From contig JARFUG010000019.1 in assembly GCA_029289095.1 (NCBI GenBank), positions 1 through 50,961 of the forward strand: a stretch of DNA of 50,961 bases, given 5' to 3'. Position 1 is the first letter of the stretch; each line of letters opens with the position of its first letter. Positions 1 through 9,257 of this stretch are shown here, piece by piece. Origin of the DNA: Desulfuromonadales bacterium. Lineage in GTDB: Bacteria; Desulfobacterota; Desulfuromonadia; Desulfuromonadales; JACZKF01. The notes beneath the pieces are model-generated. The model ran no database searches. It saw only the letters and a list, made by a program, of their open reading frames with translations, and had not been told where the DNA came from. The translations under genes were made by a program, and so were the position numbers.

Positions 1-703
1 CGTCGCGCTCGACCCGCGCCGTCTTGGCCCCCAGGGTGAGGAGCTTGCGGATCGCCTGCGAAGCCCTCCCCTTGGCCCGGGTCTCCAGATAACGCCCGAG
101 CAGGTGGAAGGTCATGATGGTGGCGGCCATCTCGATGAAGGAGGTCATGGGATAGATGAAGCCGATGAGCCCGATGAGGTAGGGGGGAAGACTCCCCATG
201 GAGATGAGGACGTCCATGTTGGCGGTGCGGTTGGTCAGGGCTTTCCATGAGGAGCGGTGGGTGGCCGCACCTCCTTCGAGAAAGATGACCGGGAAAGCGA
301 GGAGGGCGATGATGGCGAGGTATCCCGGCACGGGGCGCCAGAGCATGTGCACCATCATCAAAATCATGATCACCGTGGCAGGGATCGCCGCGATCCAAAG
401 GCGCCGCCAGGCCTGGCGCAGATAGCGCCCTTCTATTTCAGCCTCATCGGCGGCAGCCTTCCCCTCTTCATCGACGGCAGCGACCTCGTAACCCGCCTTC
501 TCCACGGCGTTTCGAAGATCGTCGGGTTTGAGGCGGCTCCCATCAAAGCGGACCTTCACTCGATGGTTGCTGATATTCGTGTGGATCTCTCCAATCCCCT
601 CAAGGCGCTCCAGAGACGTACGCACGATTCCGGCGCAGTGGTCCGACCCCATTCCGGGAACGGTCATTCGAATTTCTTGTGTGGAAGGGTTTGCCGTTCC
701 CAT
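1..703 (-). CDS. copA: Copper-type P-type ATPase, N-terminal part (cut by window edge)
   Basis: N-terminal 234 residues of a heavy-metal P1B-type ATPase, which pumps metal ions (probably Cu+) out across the inner membrane using ATP. Residues about 12-75 form a heavy-metal-associated domain, followed by two hydrophobic helices near residues 95-130 and then the conserved NMDVLIS and LLGRYLETRAKGRAS segments that precede the actuator domain. The phosphorylation and CPC motifs would lie beyond the left edge. The ATG at 703 follows a GGGGGTGG ribosome site. The metal-binding loop reads GMGSDHC instead of GMxCxxC, so the first cysteine is Ser20 and only Cys23 remains. It lies 58 bases downstream of a Met/His-rich exported protein on the same strand, which supports copper handling. 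Metal specificity is inferred. Confidence 0.85.
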   Translation of the reverse strand, partial: MGTANPSTQEIRMTVPGMGSDHCAGIVRTSLERLEGIGEIHTNISNHRVKVRFDGSRLKPDDLRNAVEKAGYEVAAVDEEGKAAADEAEIEGRYLRQAWRRLWIAAIPATVIMILMMVHMLWRPVPGYLAIIALLAFPVIFLEGGAATHRSSWKALTNRTANMDVLISMGSLPPYLIGLIGFIYPMTSFIEMAATIMTFHLLGRYLETRAKGRASQAIRKLLTLGAKTARVERD

Positions 704-761
704 ATTCCACCCCCGACATTCGACACGATTTTCGAAATAAAGCCTTCACCAGTGCCGTGGA

Positions 762-1232
762 TCAATGATGCGCGGCGTGATCGTTCGCTTCCATCTCTTT
801 TTCCTTACTCGTCTCCATCTCCATCTCCATCATCATCGGGCATTGCTTTCTCATCTTCTGCATCATCTCCGGATGCATGTGCTCCATCATGTGTCGCATC
901 ATCATCGGCCCCATCCTCATCATCATTTCGTGCATCTGGCGGCGCTGTTCGACCAGTTCGTTGACGACCTCGGCCATGGCCTCGAGCTTCGCCTCGCCCG
1001 TGGCGGCGTTCATCCTGTCGACCAGCCCTTGCAGGCGTTCATCCCTTTCAGCCATCTTTTCCCGCATCATCTCATGGCGCTCCATCATTTTCTGACACAT
1101 TTCCATCATTCTCTCGGGGGACATGGTCGCCCCATGATGACCCTGACCCTCTTGGGCGAAGGAAACGGTTACAGAGCCGATTGCACCCAGGAACAGCGCC
1201 GCCATTAAAAACGCAATGAATTTTGTTTTCAT
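762..1232 (-). CDS. Exported Met/His-rich metal-binding protein
   Basis: A 156-residue protein with a clear signal peptide (basic start, hydrophobic core, probable cleavage after SFA at about residue 26). The mature part is helical and very rich in methionine (about 33 of 156 residues), in clusters such as MMM and HMMEHMH, with histidines at both ends and a terminal HAAHH. Such Met/His clusters bind Cu+ or Ag+ in the periplasm in other proteins. The ATG at 1232 follows a strong AAGGAGAGG site. It lies between an NtrC-type regulator and a CopA-like ATPase on the same strand, suggesting a periplasmic copper buffer or Spy/CopZ-like carrier. The sequence is low-complexity, so homology to a named family cannot be asserted. 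Confidence 0.8.
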   Translation of the reverse strand: MKTKFIAFLMAALFLGAIGSVTVSFAQEGQGHHGATMSPERMMEMCQKMMERHEMMREKMAERDERLQGLVDRMNAATGEAKLEAMAEVVNELVEQRRQMHEMMMRMGPMMMRHMMEHMHPEMMQKMRKQCPMMMEMEMETSKEKEMEANDHAAHH

Positions 1233-1266
1233 GTTAACCTCTCCTTTCTCATTTATTTTTTTGATA

Positions 1267-1294
1267 AATCTAACAGTGAAGACAGCTTTGTAAA
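1267..1294 (-). promoter_or_regulatory. Possible sigma70 promoter of the Met-rich protein
   Basis: On the minus strand TTTACA (1294-1289) and TAGATT (1272-1267) are separated by 16 bases, about 35 bases upstream of the ATG. The match is moderate. No GG-N10-GC sigma54 element is seen in this gap. Confidence 0.35.
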
Positions 1295-1348
1295 TGTTTC
1301 TGTGAAGATGCTTGGGCTGTCAGGAGATTGTGAGAGCGTCGGCTGACT

Positions 1349-2773
1349 TTACTTATCTGCCGGCGCGGACGCTCTGGAGTTCATTTTTCTGGATATCCAA
1401 CCGCTCTTTAATCGGATATCTTCTTTTCTGATGCCGTACTTCTCCATCCGGTAGACGAGAATATGCCTTGGAATGCGCAAAAAGGCAGCCGCCTGCGTCT
1501 GGTTCCCGTCTTTGCGGCGCAGAGCTTCGAGCACCGCCCCTCGCTCCAGATCTTCCAGTGAATATCCCTCATCAGGCAAATTGAGAACCGATGCGCTTCT
1601 GCCCCCTTTTGACAATATCTTCGGCGGCAGATCGCGTTCTTCAATAATTTCGCCACGCCTGAGAATGATCATCCGCTCAATGGCATTTTCCAGTTCTCGG
1701 ACATTCCCCGGCCAATCCCAAGCACAAAGGCGCGTCATTGCCTCTGTCGAAATCTGGAGATCTTCGCCTCCGTGCTTTTGCAGAAAATGCTGCACAAGCA
1801 AGGGAATGTCCCCTCTTCGGGCGCGAAGTGGCGGGAGATTAAGGGGAATGACAGCCAGGCGGTAATAGAGATCCTCACGGAAAGTCCCCTCTTTTGCAGC
1901 AGCTTCCAGATCGCGGTTGGTGGCAGCCAGGACCCGTACATCAACATGGCGGGTCCTCCCCCCGACCGGTTCGATCTCACGCTCCTGCAACACCCGCAGC
2001 AACTTCGGCTGCAATTCCAGCGGCAACTCCCCAACTTCGTCGAGAAAAATTGTTCCTCCGTCTGCGATCTCAAACTTCCCCTTGCGGTCTTTCACCGCCC
2101 CGGTGAACGATCCCCGGGTGTGACCGAACAATTCGCTTTCAAGGAGTTCGCCGGGGATGGCCGCGCAATTTACGGGCACGAAGGGTCCCTGGCGCCGCTC
2201 GCTGGCATGATGGATTGCCCGGGAAACCAACTCCTTTCCAGTGCCACTCTCTCCACCGATGAGAACCGTCGCCTCACTCGCGGCAACTCGCCGCACGATA
2301 TCGAAGACCTGTTCCATCTCTTCCGAGTTTCCGACAAGCCGTGAGAACTCGGCACGATCCACCAGTTCTTCGCGCAAACGGACGTTCTCCTCCTGCAAGC
2401 TCCGGAGGGAGAAGGCTCTTGCGACGACAAGTCGCAATTCGTCGCGGCCAAACGGCTTCGTCAGGTAATCGTAGGCGCCGAGCTTCATCGCCTCCACTGC
2501 CTTATCGACGGTGCCGTATGCCGTGATCACGATCACCAACGTCTCTGGACGCTCGGCTTTGATCCGCTTGAGAATCTCATAGCCTGAGATCTCGGGCATC
2601 TGGATATCCGTGACGACCACCGCCGGCGATTCCAGAGCAAAGAGGCGCATTCCCTCCTCTCCCGTGGCCGCAGTCAGTACGCGGCACCCCGCCTCGGCAA
2701 GGGTGTACTCGATCACCCTGCGCAGTGAAACATCATCATCGATAAGAAGAACAGTCTTTGTTTCTGTCGCCAT
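1349..2773 (-). CDS. Sigma54-dependent response regulator (NtrC family)
   Basis: A 474-residue two-component regulator that activates sigma54 RNA polymerase. It has an N-terminal receiver domain (acidic DDD at residues 12-14, phospho-acceptor Asp56, Lys106), an AAA+ domain with Walker A GESGTGK at 174-180 and Walker B TIFLDE at 241-246, and a C-terminal Fis-type helix-turn-helix (about 425-460). The sigma54-contact loop reads GSFTGA rather than GAFTGA. The ATG at 2773 is chosen because the receiver domain starts there; the 56 codons upstream look non-coding. A sigma54-like promoter (2848-2863) and an NtrC-like palindrome (2964-2980) lie upstream, so autoregulation is likely. No histidine kinase is adjacent, so the sensor is unknown. 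Position ahead of the Met-rich protein and CopA suggests metal-responsive control, which is inference. Confidence 0.9.
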   Translation of the reverse strand: MATETKTVLLIDDDVSLRRVIEYTLAEAGCRVLTAATGEEGMRLFALESPAVVVTDIQMPEISGYEILKRIKAERPETLVIVITAYGTVDKAVEAMKLGAYDYLTKPFGRDELRLVVARAFSLRSLQEENVRLREELVDRAEFSRLVGNSEEMEQVFDIVRRVAASEATVLIGGESGTGKELVSRAIHHASERRQGPFVPVNCAAIPGELLESELFGHTRGSFTGAVKDRKGKFEIADGGTIFLDEVGELPLELQPKLLRVLQEREIEPVGGRTRHVDVRVLAATNRDLEAAAKEGTFREDLYYRLAVIPLNLPPLRARRGDIPLLVQHFLQKHGGEDLQISTEAMTRLCAWDWPGNVRELENAIERMIILRRGEIIEERDLPPKILSKGGRSASVLNLPDEGYSLEDLERGAVLEALRRKDGNQTQAAAFLRIPRHILVYRMEKYGIRKEDIRLKSGWISRKMNSRASAPADK

Positions 2774-2847
2774 GGCATCCCGTTCGGTGAAGGCAGGAGG
2801 GGGTACGGAGAAAAAAGATGAAGGAAAAGCCTTCCTGCTTTTATAGG

Positions 2848-2863
2848 AGCATTCTTCATGCCA
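2848..2863 (-). promoter_or_regulatory. Sigma54-like -24/-12 promoter
   Basis: The minus strand reads TGGCATGAAGAATGCT, which fits the sigma54 consensus TGGCACG-N4-TTGCW with two mismatches and keeps the essential GG-N10-GC spacing. It lies about 75 bases upstream of the ATG of the NtrC-family regulator, itself a sigma54 activator. Confidence 0.55.
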
Positions 2864-2963
2864 AACAGACGGCATCCTTTTTCTGCCGAGCCAGGGGAGG
2901 CGAAGATCGAATTTGTGGAATATTCTACTGTGAGCGTTCAATATTCATCAGCGAAACCTTCTT

Positions 2964-2980
2964 TGCACGACCATCGTGCA
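2964..2980. promoter_or_regulatory. NtrC-like enhancer palindrome
   Basis: TGCACGA and TCGTGCA form a perfect 7-base dyad around CCA. Its outer bases match the TGCAC-N7-GTGCA layout of NtrC-type upstream activating sites. It lies about 100 bases upstream of the sigma54-like promoter, a normal enhancer distance. Confidence 0.5.
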
Positions 2981-3058
2981 GGTGGCAATGGCAATCCTTC
3001 AATCCGAACGTGGCGACGTCAAGGCTCTGCAGGTAGTCATTTCTTTGCGCATCCCAGT

Positions 3059-3083
3059 GTGTAAAGTGCCGGGTGTAAAGTGC
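3059..3083 (+). repeat. 11-base direct repeat next to a -35 box
   Basis: GTGTAAAGTGC occurs at 3059-3069 and 3073-3083 (14-base period), ending immediately before TTGACA at 3084. The position fits an operator for the downstream gene. The regulator is unknown. Confidence 0.55.
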
Positions 3084-3112
3084 TTGACATTTGAAGCTTT
3101 AAGTAAAATATT
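3084..3112 (+). promoter_or_regulatory. Probable sigma70 promoter of the exported methyltransferase
   Basis: A perfect -35 TTGACA (3084-3089) is followed after 17 bases by AATATT (3107-3112), a weak -10; TAAAAT at 3104 is closer to consensus but only 14 bases away. A leader of about 120 bases precedes the chosen ATG. Confidence 0.45.
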
Positions 3113-3240
3113 TCCACATGACTTCGGCTAACGCATCTGGAATTTTCTGCTCCAGGTCCTCGCGTTCAGCCATCGATTCGCTGCCTCCCCGCGTCCGATG
3201 GGCTGTTTCGGAATCCCGATTAAAAAAGAAGGGATACAAC

Positions 3241-4146
3241 ATGATGCGACAACCTTTTATGCTTGTCTGCCGAGGCGTGGCCTGCGCCGCTCTTGCTGTC
3301 ATGGTGCTTGCTTTCGGCGTGGTTTCCACTCTGGGCGAGGAGTTCGAGCCCCAGGTGGGACAGCCGGGCAAGGACGTGGTTTGGGTGCCGACGCCCGACG
3401 CGCTGGTCGAGCGCATGTTGCGCATGGCGCAGGTCACTCCTGAGGATTACGTGGTGGATCTTGGATCGGGAGACGGCAAGATCGTCATAGCTGCCGTCCG
3501 GGACTTCAACGCCCGGGCGCTGGGCATTGAGTATAATCCCGAGATGGTAGCGCTGGCGCAGCGCAACGCCAAACAGGCCGGGGTCGAAGAGCGCGCCAGG
3601 TTTATTCAGGGCGACATTTTCGAGGAGGACTTCTCCAGCGCCACCGTGGTGACGATGTACCTGCTGCCGGGGCTGAACCTGCGCCTGCGTGAGACGCTGC
3701 TGCAGATGAAACCGGGTACGCGGGTCGTTTCTCATGCCTTCGACATGAGCGAGTGGGAGCCGGACGAAAGCGTGACGGTCGAGGGGCGCTCGGCCTATCT
3801 CTGGATCGTTCCGGCGAATGCCGGGGGCGTCTGGCGACTGAGTCTCCCTCTTGGCCAGGAAATCGTGACCGCTACGATGTCTATTCGCCAGCAGTTCCAG
3901 GAGTTTGCCGGAACGATTTCACTCCAGGGGACGGAAGTCGCTCTGCAGGAAACTCGACTCGTAGGGGCGCGAATCGAGTTCGTCATCATCGAGGCCGGCG
4001 GCGAACAACGCCGCTTCATCGGCAGCGTTGATGGTGACCTCATGCGCGGCGCCGTGAGCGGACCCGACGGTCGGACAGCGGAGTTCCGCGCCGAGCGAGT
4101 GGGTGTGGCGCCCGCCATCTTCGACGCAGCGGCGCCCGACTTCTGA
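3241..4146 (+). CDS. Exported SAM-dependent methyltransferase-like protein
   Basis: A 301-residue protein with an apparent signal peptide or N-terminal anchor (hydrophobic residues about 11-30) followed by a class I methyltransferase fold. Motif I DLGSGDG lies at residues 73-79, followed by an acidic residue in GIEYNPE and a GDIF segment, all typical of SAM binding. The last third (from about residue 200) is beta-rich and lacks an obvious domain. ATG 3241 is chosen for the AAGGGA site six bases upstream; a further ATG follows at once. The substrate is unknown. A SAM enzyme exported to the periplasm would lack cofactor, so the hydrophobic segment is more likely a membrane anchor with the domain inside, or the export prediction is wrong. 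Confidence 0.7.
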   Translation: MMRQPFMLVCRGVACAALAVMVLAFGVVSTLGEEFEPQVGQPGKDVVWVPTPDALVERMLRMAQVTPEDYVVDLGSGDGKIVIAAVRDFNARALGIEYNPEMVALAQRNAKQAGVEERARFIQGDIFEEDFSSATVVTMYLLPGLNLRLRETLLQMKPGTRVVSHAFDMSEWEPDESVTVEGRSAYLWIVPANAGGVWRLSLPLGQEIVTATMSIRQQFQEFAGTISLQGTEVALQETRLVGARIEFVIIEAGGEQRRFIGSVDGDLMRGAVSGPDGRTAEFRAERVGVAPAIFDAAAPDF

Positions 4147-4431
4147 GATCGGGCAGCGCATGGATCAAGTCGTTCGGACCCCTGTAGTGCAGGCCCCCGG
4201 AACCACCTTCGGTCGGGGAGATCTCCCTGTTGCAAGGCGAAGTTCGCCGACCATTCGGGTGATTCCGGCGGGCTTTGTTTTGCAGGGTTTTTTCTGTTCC
4301 CTCCTGGTCAGAATTTAATTCAAATCGTCATTTCTGAAAACTCCAATCTCTTCCGCCGCTTGCAGGTCTTCATCGATCATTTACACTTTGACGTGTTGTG
4401 AGCTCAACAACCATGACGAATGGGAGACCCG

Positions 4432-5397
4432 ATGGACACCGAGAAGGAACCAAGAGGGCCGGCGGATGAGGAACTGTGTGAAACGGAGGAGCCGGAATTT
4501 TTCGATGAAGAGACGGAGGACGCGGAACCCGATGAGGACGATGCGGACGGCCATTCGGAAGATGCTATCAAGATCTACCTGAAGGAGCTCAACAAAACGA
4601 CTCTTCTCAGCGCCGAACAGGAGAAGGAGCTGGCATTCCGTATGGAGGAAGGGGACTTGGCCGCCCGGGACAGGATGATCGAGAGCAATCTGCGTCTCGT
4701 GGTCAAGATCGCCAAGCGTTACATGAACCGCGGTCTTCCTTTCCTGGATCTGATCGAAGAGGGAAATATCGGGTTGATCAAGGCCGTCGACCGCTTTGAT
4801 GCACGCAAGGGATTTCGTTTCTCGACCTATGCGACGTGGTGGATCAGGCAATCGATCGAACGTGCTCTCGTCAATCAGGGCCGGACTATCCGCCTGCCGG
4901 TGCACATTTCAGACGATGTGAAAAAGATCGTCAAGATCCATCGCGAGATGCAGAGCGAGTTGAAGCGTGACCCCGAGGCGAACGAGATCGCCGGTGTGAT
5001 GGGGGTCGATCCGGAATACGTCAGCCGCCTGATGACCCTGGCGAAAAAGACCTATTCGATCGAGCATCCGCTAGGGGGAATGGGCGATTACACTCTCGTC
5101 GATACTCTGGAGGATACCGCCACCATCGATCCTTCGTCCCACGTGGAGGATCGCGAGAAATACTCCAAGATCGAGGAATGGATGGAGACCTTGACCGAAA
5201 GTGAAAAGGAAATTCTCATTCTGCGATTCGGGCTCGAAGACAGGAACTCTCAAACTCTCGATACGGTGGGCCAGAAATTCGGAGTGACGCGGGAAAGAAT
5301 CCGGCAGATTGAAGCCAAGAGCCTGGAGAAACTGAGAACGATCATGGAAGAGGAGGAGTCGGAGTTTCGTTTCGAAGAAGATGGAAGCCAGACATAA
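4432..5397 (+). CDS. rpoS: RNA polymerase sigma factor RpoS
   Basis: A 321-residue group 2 sigma70 factor. After an acidic N-terminal stretch it has region 1.2 ([21 protein letters not shown]), region 2 with the core-binding and -10 recognition helices ([32 protein letters not shown]), region 3, and region 4.2 helix-turn-helix ([23 protein letters not shown]). It lacks the long region 1.1 and non-conserved region of RpoD, and the length matches RpoS of Geobacter-like bacteria, where RpoS governs stationary-phase and stress genes. Start 4432 has GGGAG five bases upstream; an in-frame ATG at 4420 lacks a site. RpoD-paralogue status cannot be excluded but is less likely. Confidence 0.85.
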   Translation: MDTEKEPRGPADEELCETEEPEFFDEETEDAEPDEDDADGHSEDAIKIYLKELNKTTLLSAEQEKELAFRMEEGDLAARDRMIESNLRLVVKIAKRYMNRGLPFLDLIEEGNIGLIKAVDRFDARKGFRFSTYATWWIRQSIERALVNQGRTIRLPVHISDDVKKIVKIHREMQSELKRDPEANEIAGVMGVDPEYVSRLMTLAKKTYSIEHPLGGMGDYTLVDTLEDTATIDPSSHVEDREKYSKIEEWMETLTESEKEILILRFGLEDRNSQTLDTVGQKFGVTRERIRQIEAKSLEKLRTIMEEEESEFRFEEDGSQT

Positions 5398-5421
5398 CCG
5401 CAGAAGGCGGCAAGCAGAGAT

Positions 5422-5476
5422 GAGCTGCGAATCCCGTCAGGCGTGTTAAAAGGCCGGAGAACGGAATTCGCAGCTC
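5422..5476. terminator. Long hairpin between convergent genes
   Basis: GAGCTGCGAAT (5422-5432) and ATTCGCAGCTC (5466-5476) are perfectly complementary 11-base arms around a 33-base loop. It lies between the ends of rpoS and the converging hybrid kinase. There is no T-run, so its action as a bidirectional terminator or mRNA-end stabiliser is inferred. Confidence 0.45.
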
Positions 5477-5494
5477 AGTTTGGAGGGGTTCTTG

Positions 5495-8400
5495 TCACTG
5501 TTGTGATGCGACGTAGAGATCGGTCGGCAATGTGAGATCCGACAGCCCCCCTTCGACCCTCTGCAACTCGTTCAGGACCTGCGGCAGCAGATCGTCCACC
5601 TCGGACAACTTCTGCCTGCAGGCGGCGTCCTCGAGCGTCTGCAGGAGCGTCTCTGCCCGCTTCGCGCCGAAAATTCCGACGACCGATTTGAGGGAATGGG
5701 CTATCCTTTCGACTTGGAGCAGGTCCCTCGAGTGCAATGCCGACCGCAGTTCGTCGCGCATGGACGGCGTTTCGCGGATGAACTGCCCCGCCAGTTCCTG
5801 GAGAAGAGGCCGGTCTCCGTTCACGCTCTGCAAGACATAGTTCAGGTCGATGGCCGAGACGTTCTCGCTGTTCGGCAGCCAGCGCTCCACGGCGGCGAAG
5901 AGCGCCTCGGCGCGAACGGGCTTGGGAACGTAGTCGTCCATGCCGGCCTCCAGGCAGATCTCCCGGTCGCCCTTCATGGCATGGGCGGTCAGGCCGACGA
6001 TGGGAATGCGTCCCCCTCGGGTTTTTTCCTCCTCGCGGATCAGTCGGGTTGCCTGAAGACCGTCGATTCCAGGCATCTGGACGTCCATCAGGATCAGGTC
6101 GACCCCTCCCCGGCGCCATGCAGCCACCGCTTCGCTTCCGCTGGCCGCCGTCAACACCGTCCAGCCCCGTTTCTGGAGCAGCGTTCTGGCCAGCGTCTGG
6201 TTGATCCTGTTGTCGTCGGCCAGAAGCAGCCGGGCTCGCCCGGCGGCGGGAGGCGGATCCGGGGGGGAAGCCGTTTCTTCCACCTCCCGGAGCGATTGGC
6301 GACTGAACGTTTCCATGAGGGTGTCGAAGAGTTCCGACTGCCGAAGTGGTTTGACCAGATAGGTGGTGATTCCGACATTTCGGCATCGTTCAGCGGCGGC
6401 CGGCACGTCGCCGGAGGAGAGCATCATGATGTTCATCTCCGGCAAGGTGGAGTCCTTTCGGATCATTTCGGCCACCTCGAAGCCGTCCATCTCCGGCATG
6501 CGCTCGTCGAGGAGAAGGAGACGGAAAGGCCTTCCGGTCGCCGCGGCCGTGCGCAGGCGCTTAATTCCCTCGATGCCGTCGCAGACCGCTGTCGGCGCCA
6601 ACCCCCAACTTGTGAGCATTTCGCAGAGGATGTGCCGGTTCGTCTCGTTGTCGTCGATGATCAGGGCTCTCATCCCCTGCAGGTCGGGTTGCGGAGACTT
6701 TGAGGCGCCGGCGCAGGGCTCCTGCGCCACAGTGAAGGGGGCGGCAAAGGAAAAGGTGCTCCCTTCTCCCTCCATGCTCTCTGCCTGGATGCGCCCCCCC
6801 ATTTTCTCTACGATCTGTTGTGAGATGGCGAGCCCCAGCCCCGTGCCGTCGAAACGGCGGGCGGCCGAGCCGTCGATCTGGCTGAAGTACCGAAAGAGAA
6901 GATCCATTTTTTCTGCAGGGATGCCGATGCCGGTGTCGCTGACGGAAAAGGTCAGACGGCATCCCTTCTCCTGTGCGCTCTCCATCGTCACCTCGAGGAG
7001 GATCTCTCCCTTGTCCGTGAACTTGATGGCATTGCCGATGAGATTCGTCAGCACCTGGCGCAGGCGCCCGGCATCGCCAAGCAGGACGTGAGGGACGGCC
7101 GGATCGATCCTGCAGACGAGTTCCAGTCCTTTCTGGTGCGCGCGCAGCGCCAGGGTATGGACCGTCTTGTCCACAAGCTCGCGCAGGTCGAAGGGCGCGG
7201 TCTCGAAATCGAGCAGACCGGCTTCGATCTTGGAAAAATCAAGGATATCGTTGATGACTTTGAGCAGGGACTCGGCCGACGATTGCACCATCTCCAGGTA
7301 ATCGCGCTGCTGGCGAGAGAGGGCGGTGTCGAGGGTCAGTTCCGTCATCCCGATGATGGCGTTCATCGGCGTGCGGATTTCGTGGCTCATGTTGGCCAGG
7401 AACTCGCTCTTGGCGCGAGTGGCCGCCTCCGCCGCCGTTTTCGCCTGGCGCAACTCCTCCTGCGTCTTTAGGAGTTTGTCGATGTTGAGCGCGGTGCCGA
7501 ACCAGTGAACGATCTGACCCGCTTCGTTGCGGATCGGGCGGGCGCGCGCCTTGAACCATTCGTATTGGCCGTCCCGACGGCGAATACGGTACTCCAGATC
7601 ATACGGCTCTTTCTCTTCTACAGCTTTGCGCCATGCTTCGAAGGCGAGGGGCCGGTCATCGGGATGAAGCAGATTTTTCCAGCCGTCCCCCAGGTGTTCG
7701 CTTATCGGCGCCCCGGTGAAATCGGTCCATTGCGGGCTCATGTAATCGCAGGCGCCGTCCGGTCGGGTCGTGAAGACCATGCCCGGGATCGAATCGAGGA
7801 TTTGGCGCGAGGAGAGTTCGCTCTGCCGCAGGGCGGCTTCGGCTTTCTTGCGCTCGGTGATGTCGTGAACCATGCCGACCGAGCGGATGATCGCACCTTT
7901 CTCGTTGCGGAAATGCTCGCATTTCTCATGTACGTAGCGAATCTCTCCCGAGGGGCGGACAACCCGGTGTTCGATTTCGTAGGAGTCTTTGCCGTCGCGC
8001 AGCGATCCCGAATAAGCGCCATCGACCGCAGCGCGATCGTCCGGGTGCACCGCTTCGAGAAAGGCCTCGTAAGTGGCGGCGAACTCCTGCGGCTCAAGTC
8101 CGAAAATTCGATAGACTTCGTCCGACCAGGTAAGATTGTTTTCCAGAAGGTCAAGCTCCCAACTGCCGAGGTGAGCGATCTGCTGGGCGCTCGCCAGGCG
8201 CTGTTTCCCTTTTTCCAGCGAATGCATGAGCGAATCCCGTTCGGCCAGCATCCGGGTAAGAGTGATATTGCTGTAGCTGAGCTGGGAGATCATGGTTGCG
8301 AGCTTCATCAGGAATGACATGGCGCTGTCGACCGATGCCCTGCTCACTCGCGGCACAGCCGCGATGGCCGCCATGTATTTTTCTTCGGCAAAGCCGTATC

Positions 8401-8854
8401 GCGCTGCCTGAACCCGGAAGGCGTCATGGTCCGGAAGCTCGTCTTCAAAGAAGAATTGTCCGGCAAAAAGATTGCCCATGTGCCTGCCACCCACGATTAC
8501 GGGGGTTGCGGCATCCCACATGTTGTTCAAGCATCTGTACAGCCTGTACTCTCCCTCCGGGATGTCGGCCGTGAGCCTGGTGTCGCTTTCAATGCAATGT
8601 CTGAGAGCCTCGGGGTGCCGGCGATGATATTCCGTGCAGACCTTCTGCCAGCCGGCCCCTGTCAGCACTTTCCCCTCGAGATCGAGCAGGCCCACGGGAA
8701 TGCGGGTCAGAAGGAAAAAATCGTCCATCAGGGACTGAAGGGCGTGGACATCGATAATTTCGGCGAACGGCATCTCCTTGATGCTGCTTCCAGGCTCGGG
8801 GCAGTTGTCGATGGGCCAGTCGCAGTGATCTGTCCCGGGTCTCTTCACAGTCAT
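5495..8854 (-). CDS. PocR-domain hybrid histidine kinase with two receivers and Hpt
   Basis: A 1119-residue cytoplasmic hybrid kinase with a complete internal phosphorelay. In order: a PocR sensory domain (about 30-190; Cys-rich, FAGQFF signature), two PAS domains (about 225-335 and 345-460), HisKA with His491 in SHEIRTPMN, an HATPase domain with [17 protein letters not shown] and GTGLGL, a receiver with Asp783, a second receiver with Asp924, and an Hpt domain with His1053. The ATG at 8854 follows an AGGGAG site; the frame stays open to 9097 but that extension has no domain and overlaps the leader. PocR domains sense small ligands such as simple hydrocarbon derivatives in other proteins; the ligand here is unknown. 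No partner regulator is adjacent. Confidence 0.9.
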   Translation of the reverse strand: MTVKRPGTDHCDWPIDNCPEPGSSIKEMPFAEIIDVHALQSLMDDFFLLTRIPVGLLDLEGKVLTGAGWQKVCTEYHRRHPEALRHCIESDTRLTADIPEGEYRLYRCLNNMWDAATPVIVGGRHMGNLFAGQFFFEDELPDHDAFRVQAARYGFAEEKYMAAIAAVPRVSRASVDSAMSFLMKLATMISQLSYSNITLTRMLAERDSLMHSLEKGKQRLASAQQIAHLGSWELDLLENNLTWSDEVYRIFGLEPQEFAATYEAFLEAVHPDDRAAVDGAYSGSLRDGKDSYEIEHRVVRPSGEIRYVHEKCEHFRNEKGAIIRSVGMVHDITERKKAEAALRQSELSSRQILDSIPGMVFTTRPDGACDYMSPQWTDFTGAPISEHLGDGWKNLLHPDDRPLAFEAWRKAVEEKEPYDLEYRIRRRDGQYEWFKARARPIRNEAGQIVHWFGTALNIDKLLKTQEELRQAKTAAEAATRAKSEFLANMSHEIRTPMNAIIGMTELTLDTALSRQQRDYLEMVQSSAESLLKVINDILDFSKIEAGLLDFETAPFDLRELVDKTVHTLALRAHQKGLELVCRIDPAVPHVLLGDAGRLRQVLTNLIGNAIKFTDKGEILLEVTMESAQEKGCRLTFSVSDTGIGIPAEKMDLLFRYFSQIDGSAARRFDGTGLGLAISQQIVEKMGGRIQAESMEGEGSTFSFAAPFTVAQEPCAGASKSPQPDLQGMRALIIDDNETNRHILCEMLTSWGLAPTAVCDGIEGIKRLRTAAATGRPFRLLLLDERMPEMDGFEVAEMIRKDSTLPEMNIMMLSSGDVPAAAERCRNVGITTYLVKPLRQSELFDTLMETFSRQSLREVEETASPPDPPPAAGRARLLLADDNRINQTLARTLLQKRGWTVLTAASGSEAVAAWRRGGVDLILMDVQMPGIDGLQATRLIREEEKTRGGRIPIVGLTAHAMKGDREICLEAGMDDYVPKPVRAEALFAAVERWLPNSENVSAIDLNYVLQSVNGDRPLLQELAGQFIRETPSMRDELRSALHSRDLLQVERIAHSLKSVVGIFGAKRAETLLQTLEDAACRQKLSEVDDLLPQVLNELQRVEGGLSDLTLPTDLYVASQQ

Positions 8855-8910
8855 TCGGAAGCTCCCTTCTATCGCCAATAGTCGTGAAATCCATGTCTTT
8901 TGCTTTCCAT

Positions 8911-8933
8911 CCGGCGCCCCTGGACGGCGCCGG
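8911..8933 (-). promoter_or_regulatory. Palindromic hairpin in the hybrid-kinase leader
   Basis: Perfect 8-base arms CCGGCGCC and GGCGCCGG flank a 7-base loop, 57 bases upstream of the kinase ATG. It could be an operator or an mRNA leader hairpin. No known riboswitch was recognised. Confidence 0.4.
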
Positions 8934-9257
8934 CAAGTAGACAAGATAGCAGATTCTTCCTTTTCCGTCCCCCCTGAATTGAAAAAGAGGCCGATTGCGC
9001 ATCCTGCAAAGTATTCAGGTAAACAATGTTGGTCGGGTGCGTCGGCGGAGGGGATGTGACAGGATCCGTCTGTGTCCCGTGTGGTTAGACGCGTCACATA
9101 ATGCTGCGGTGTTTTGGTGCTGATGGCGACCCCACCAAGAAAAAGTTAGTGATAAGACGCGATTCACTTGGGTGCGGAAGGTTGATTCAGGCATCCCTCG
9201 AATGGAATCGATACTACAAGATTACAAAAGCCTGGCTGCTATATTTTGTTCTGATGC

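Larger units (their letters stand above)
2774..3240. other. 467-base divergent regulatory region
   Basis: No convincing gene is seen here. It separates the response regulator (leftward) from the exported methyltransferase (rightward) and holds a sigma54-like promoter, a perfect palindrome TGCACGA-CCA-TCGTGCA, two AATATTC words exactly 21 bases apart (2919-2925, 2940-2946), an 11-base direct repeat (3059-3083) and a sigma70-like promoter. Confidence 0.6.

Noticed and set aside
257-964. Plus-strand open frame over the copA start
   Set aside because: It covers the reverse of copA and of the Met-rich gene, and ends in a Ser/Pro repeat that is only the complement of Met codons.
4432-5397. Housekeeping sigma factor RpoD
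   Set aside because: It lacks region 1.1 and the large non-conserved insert, and is far too short.
8855-9097. 81-codon upstream extension of the hybrid kinase
   Set aside because: It has no domain, crosses the palindromic leader, and a good ribosome site supports the ATG at 8854.
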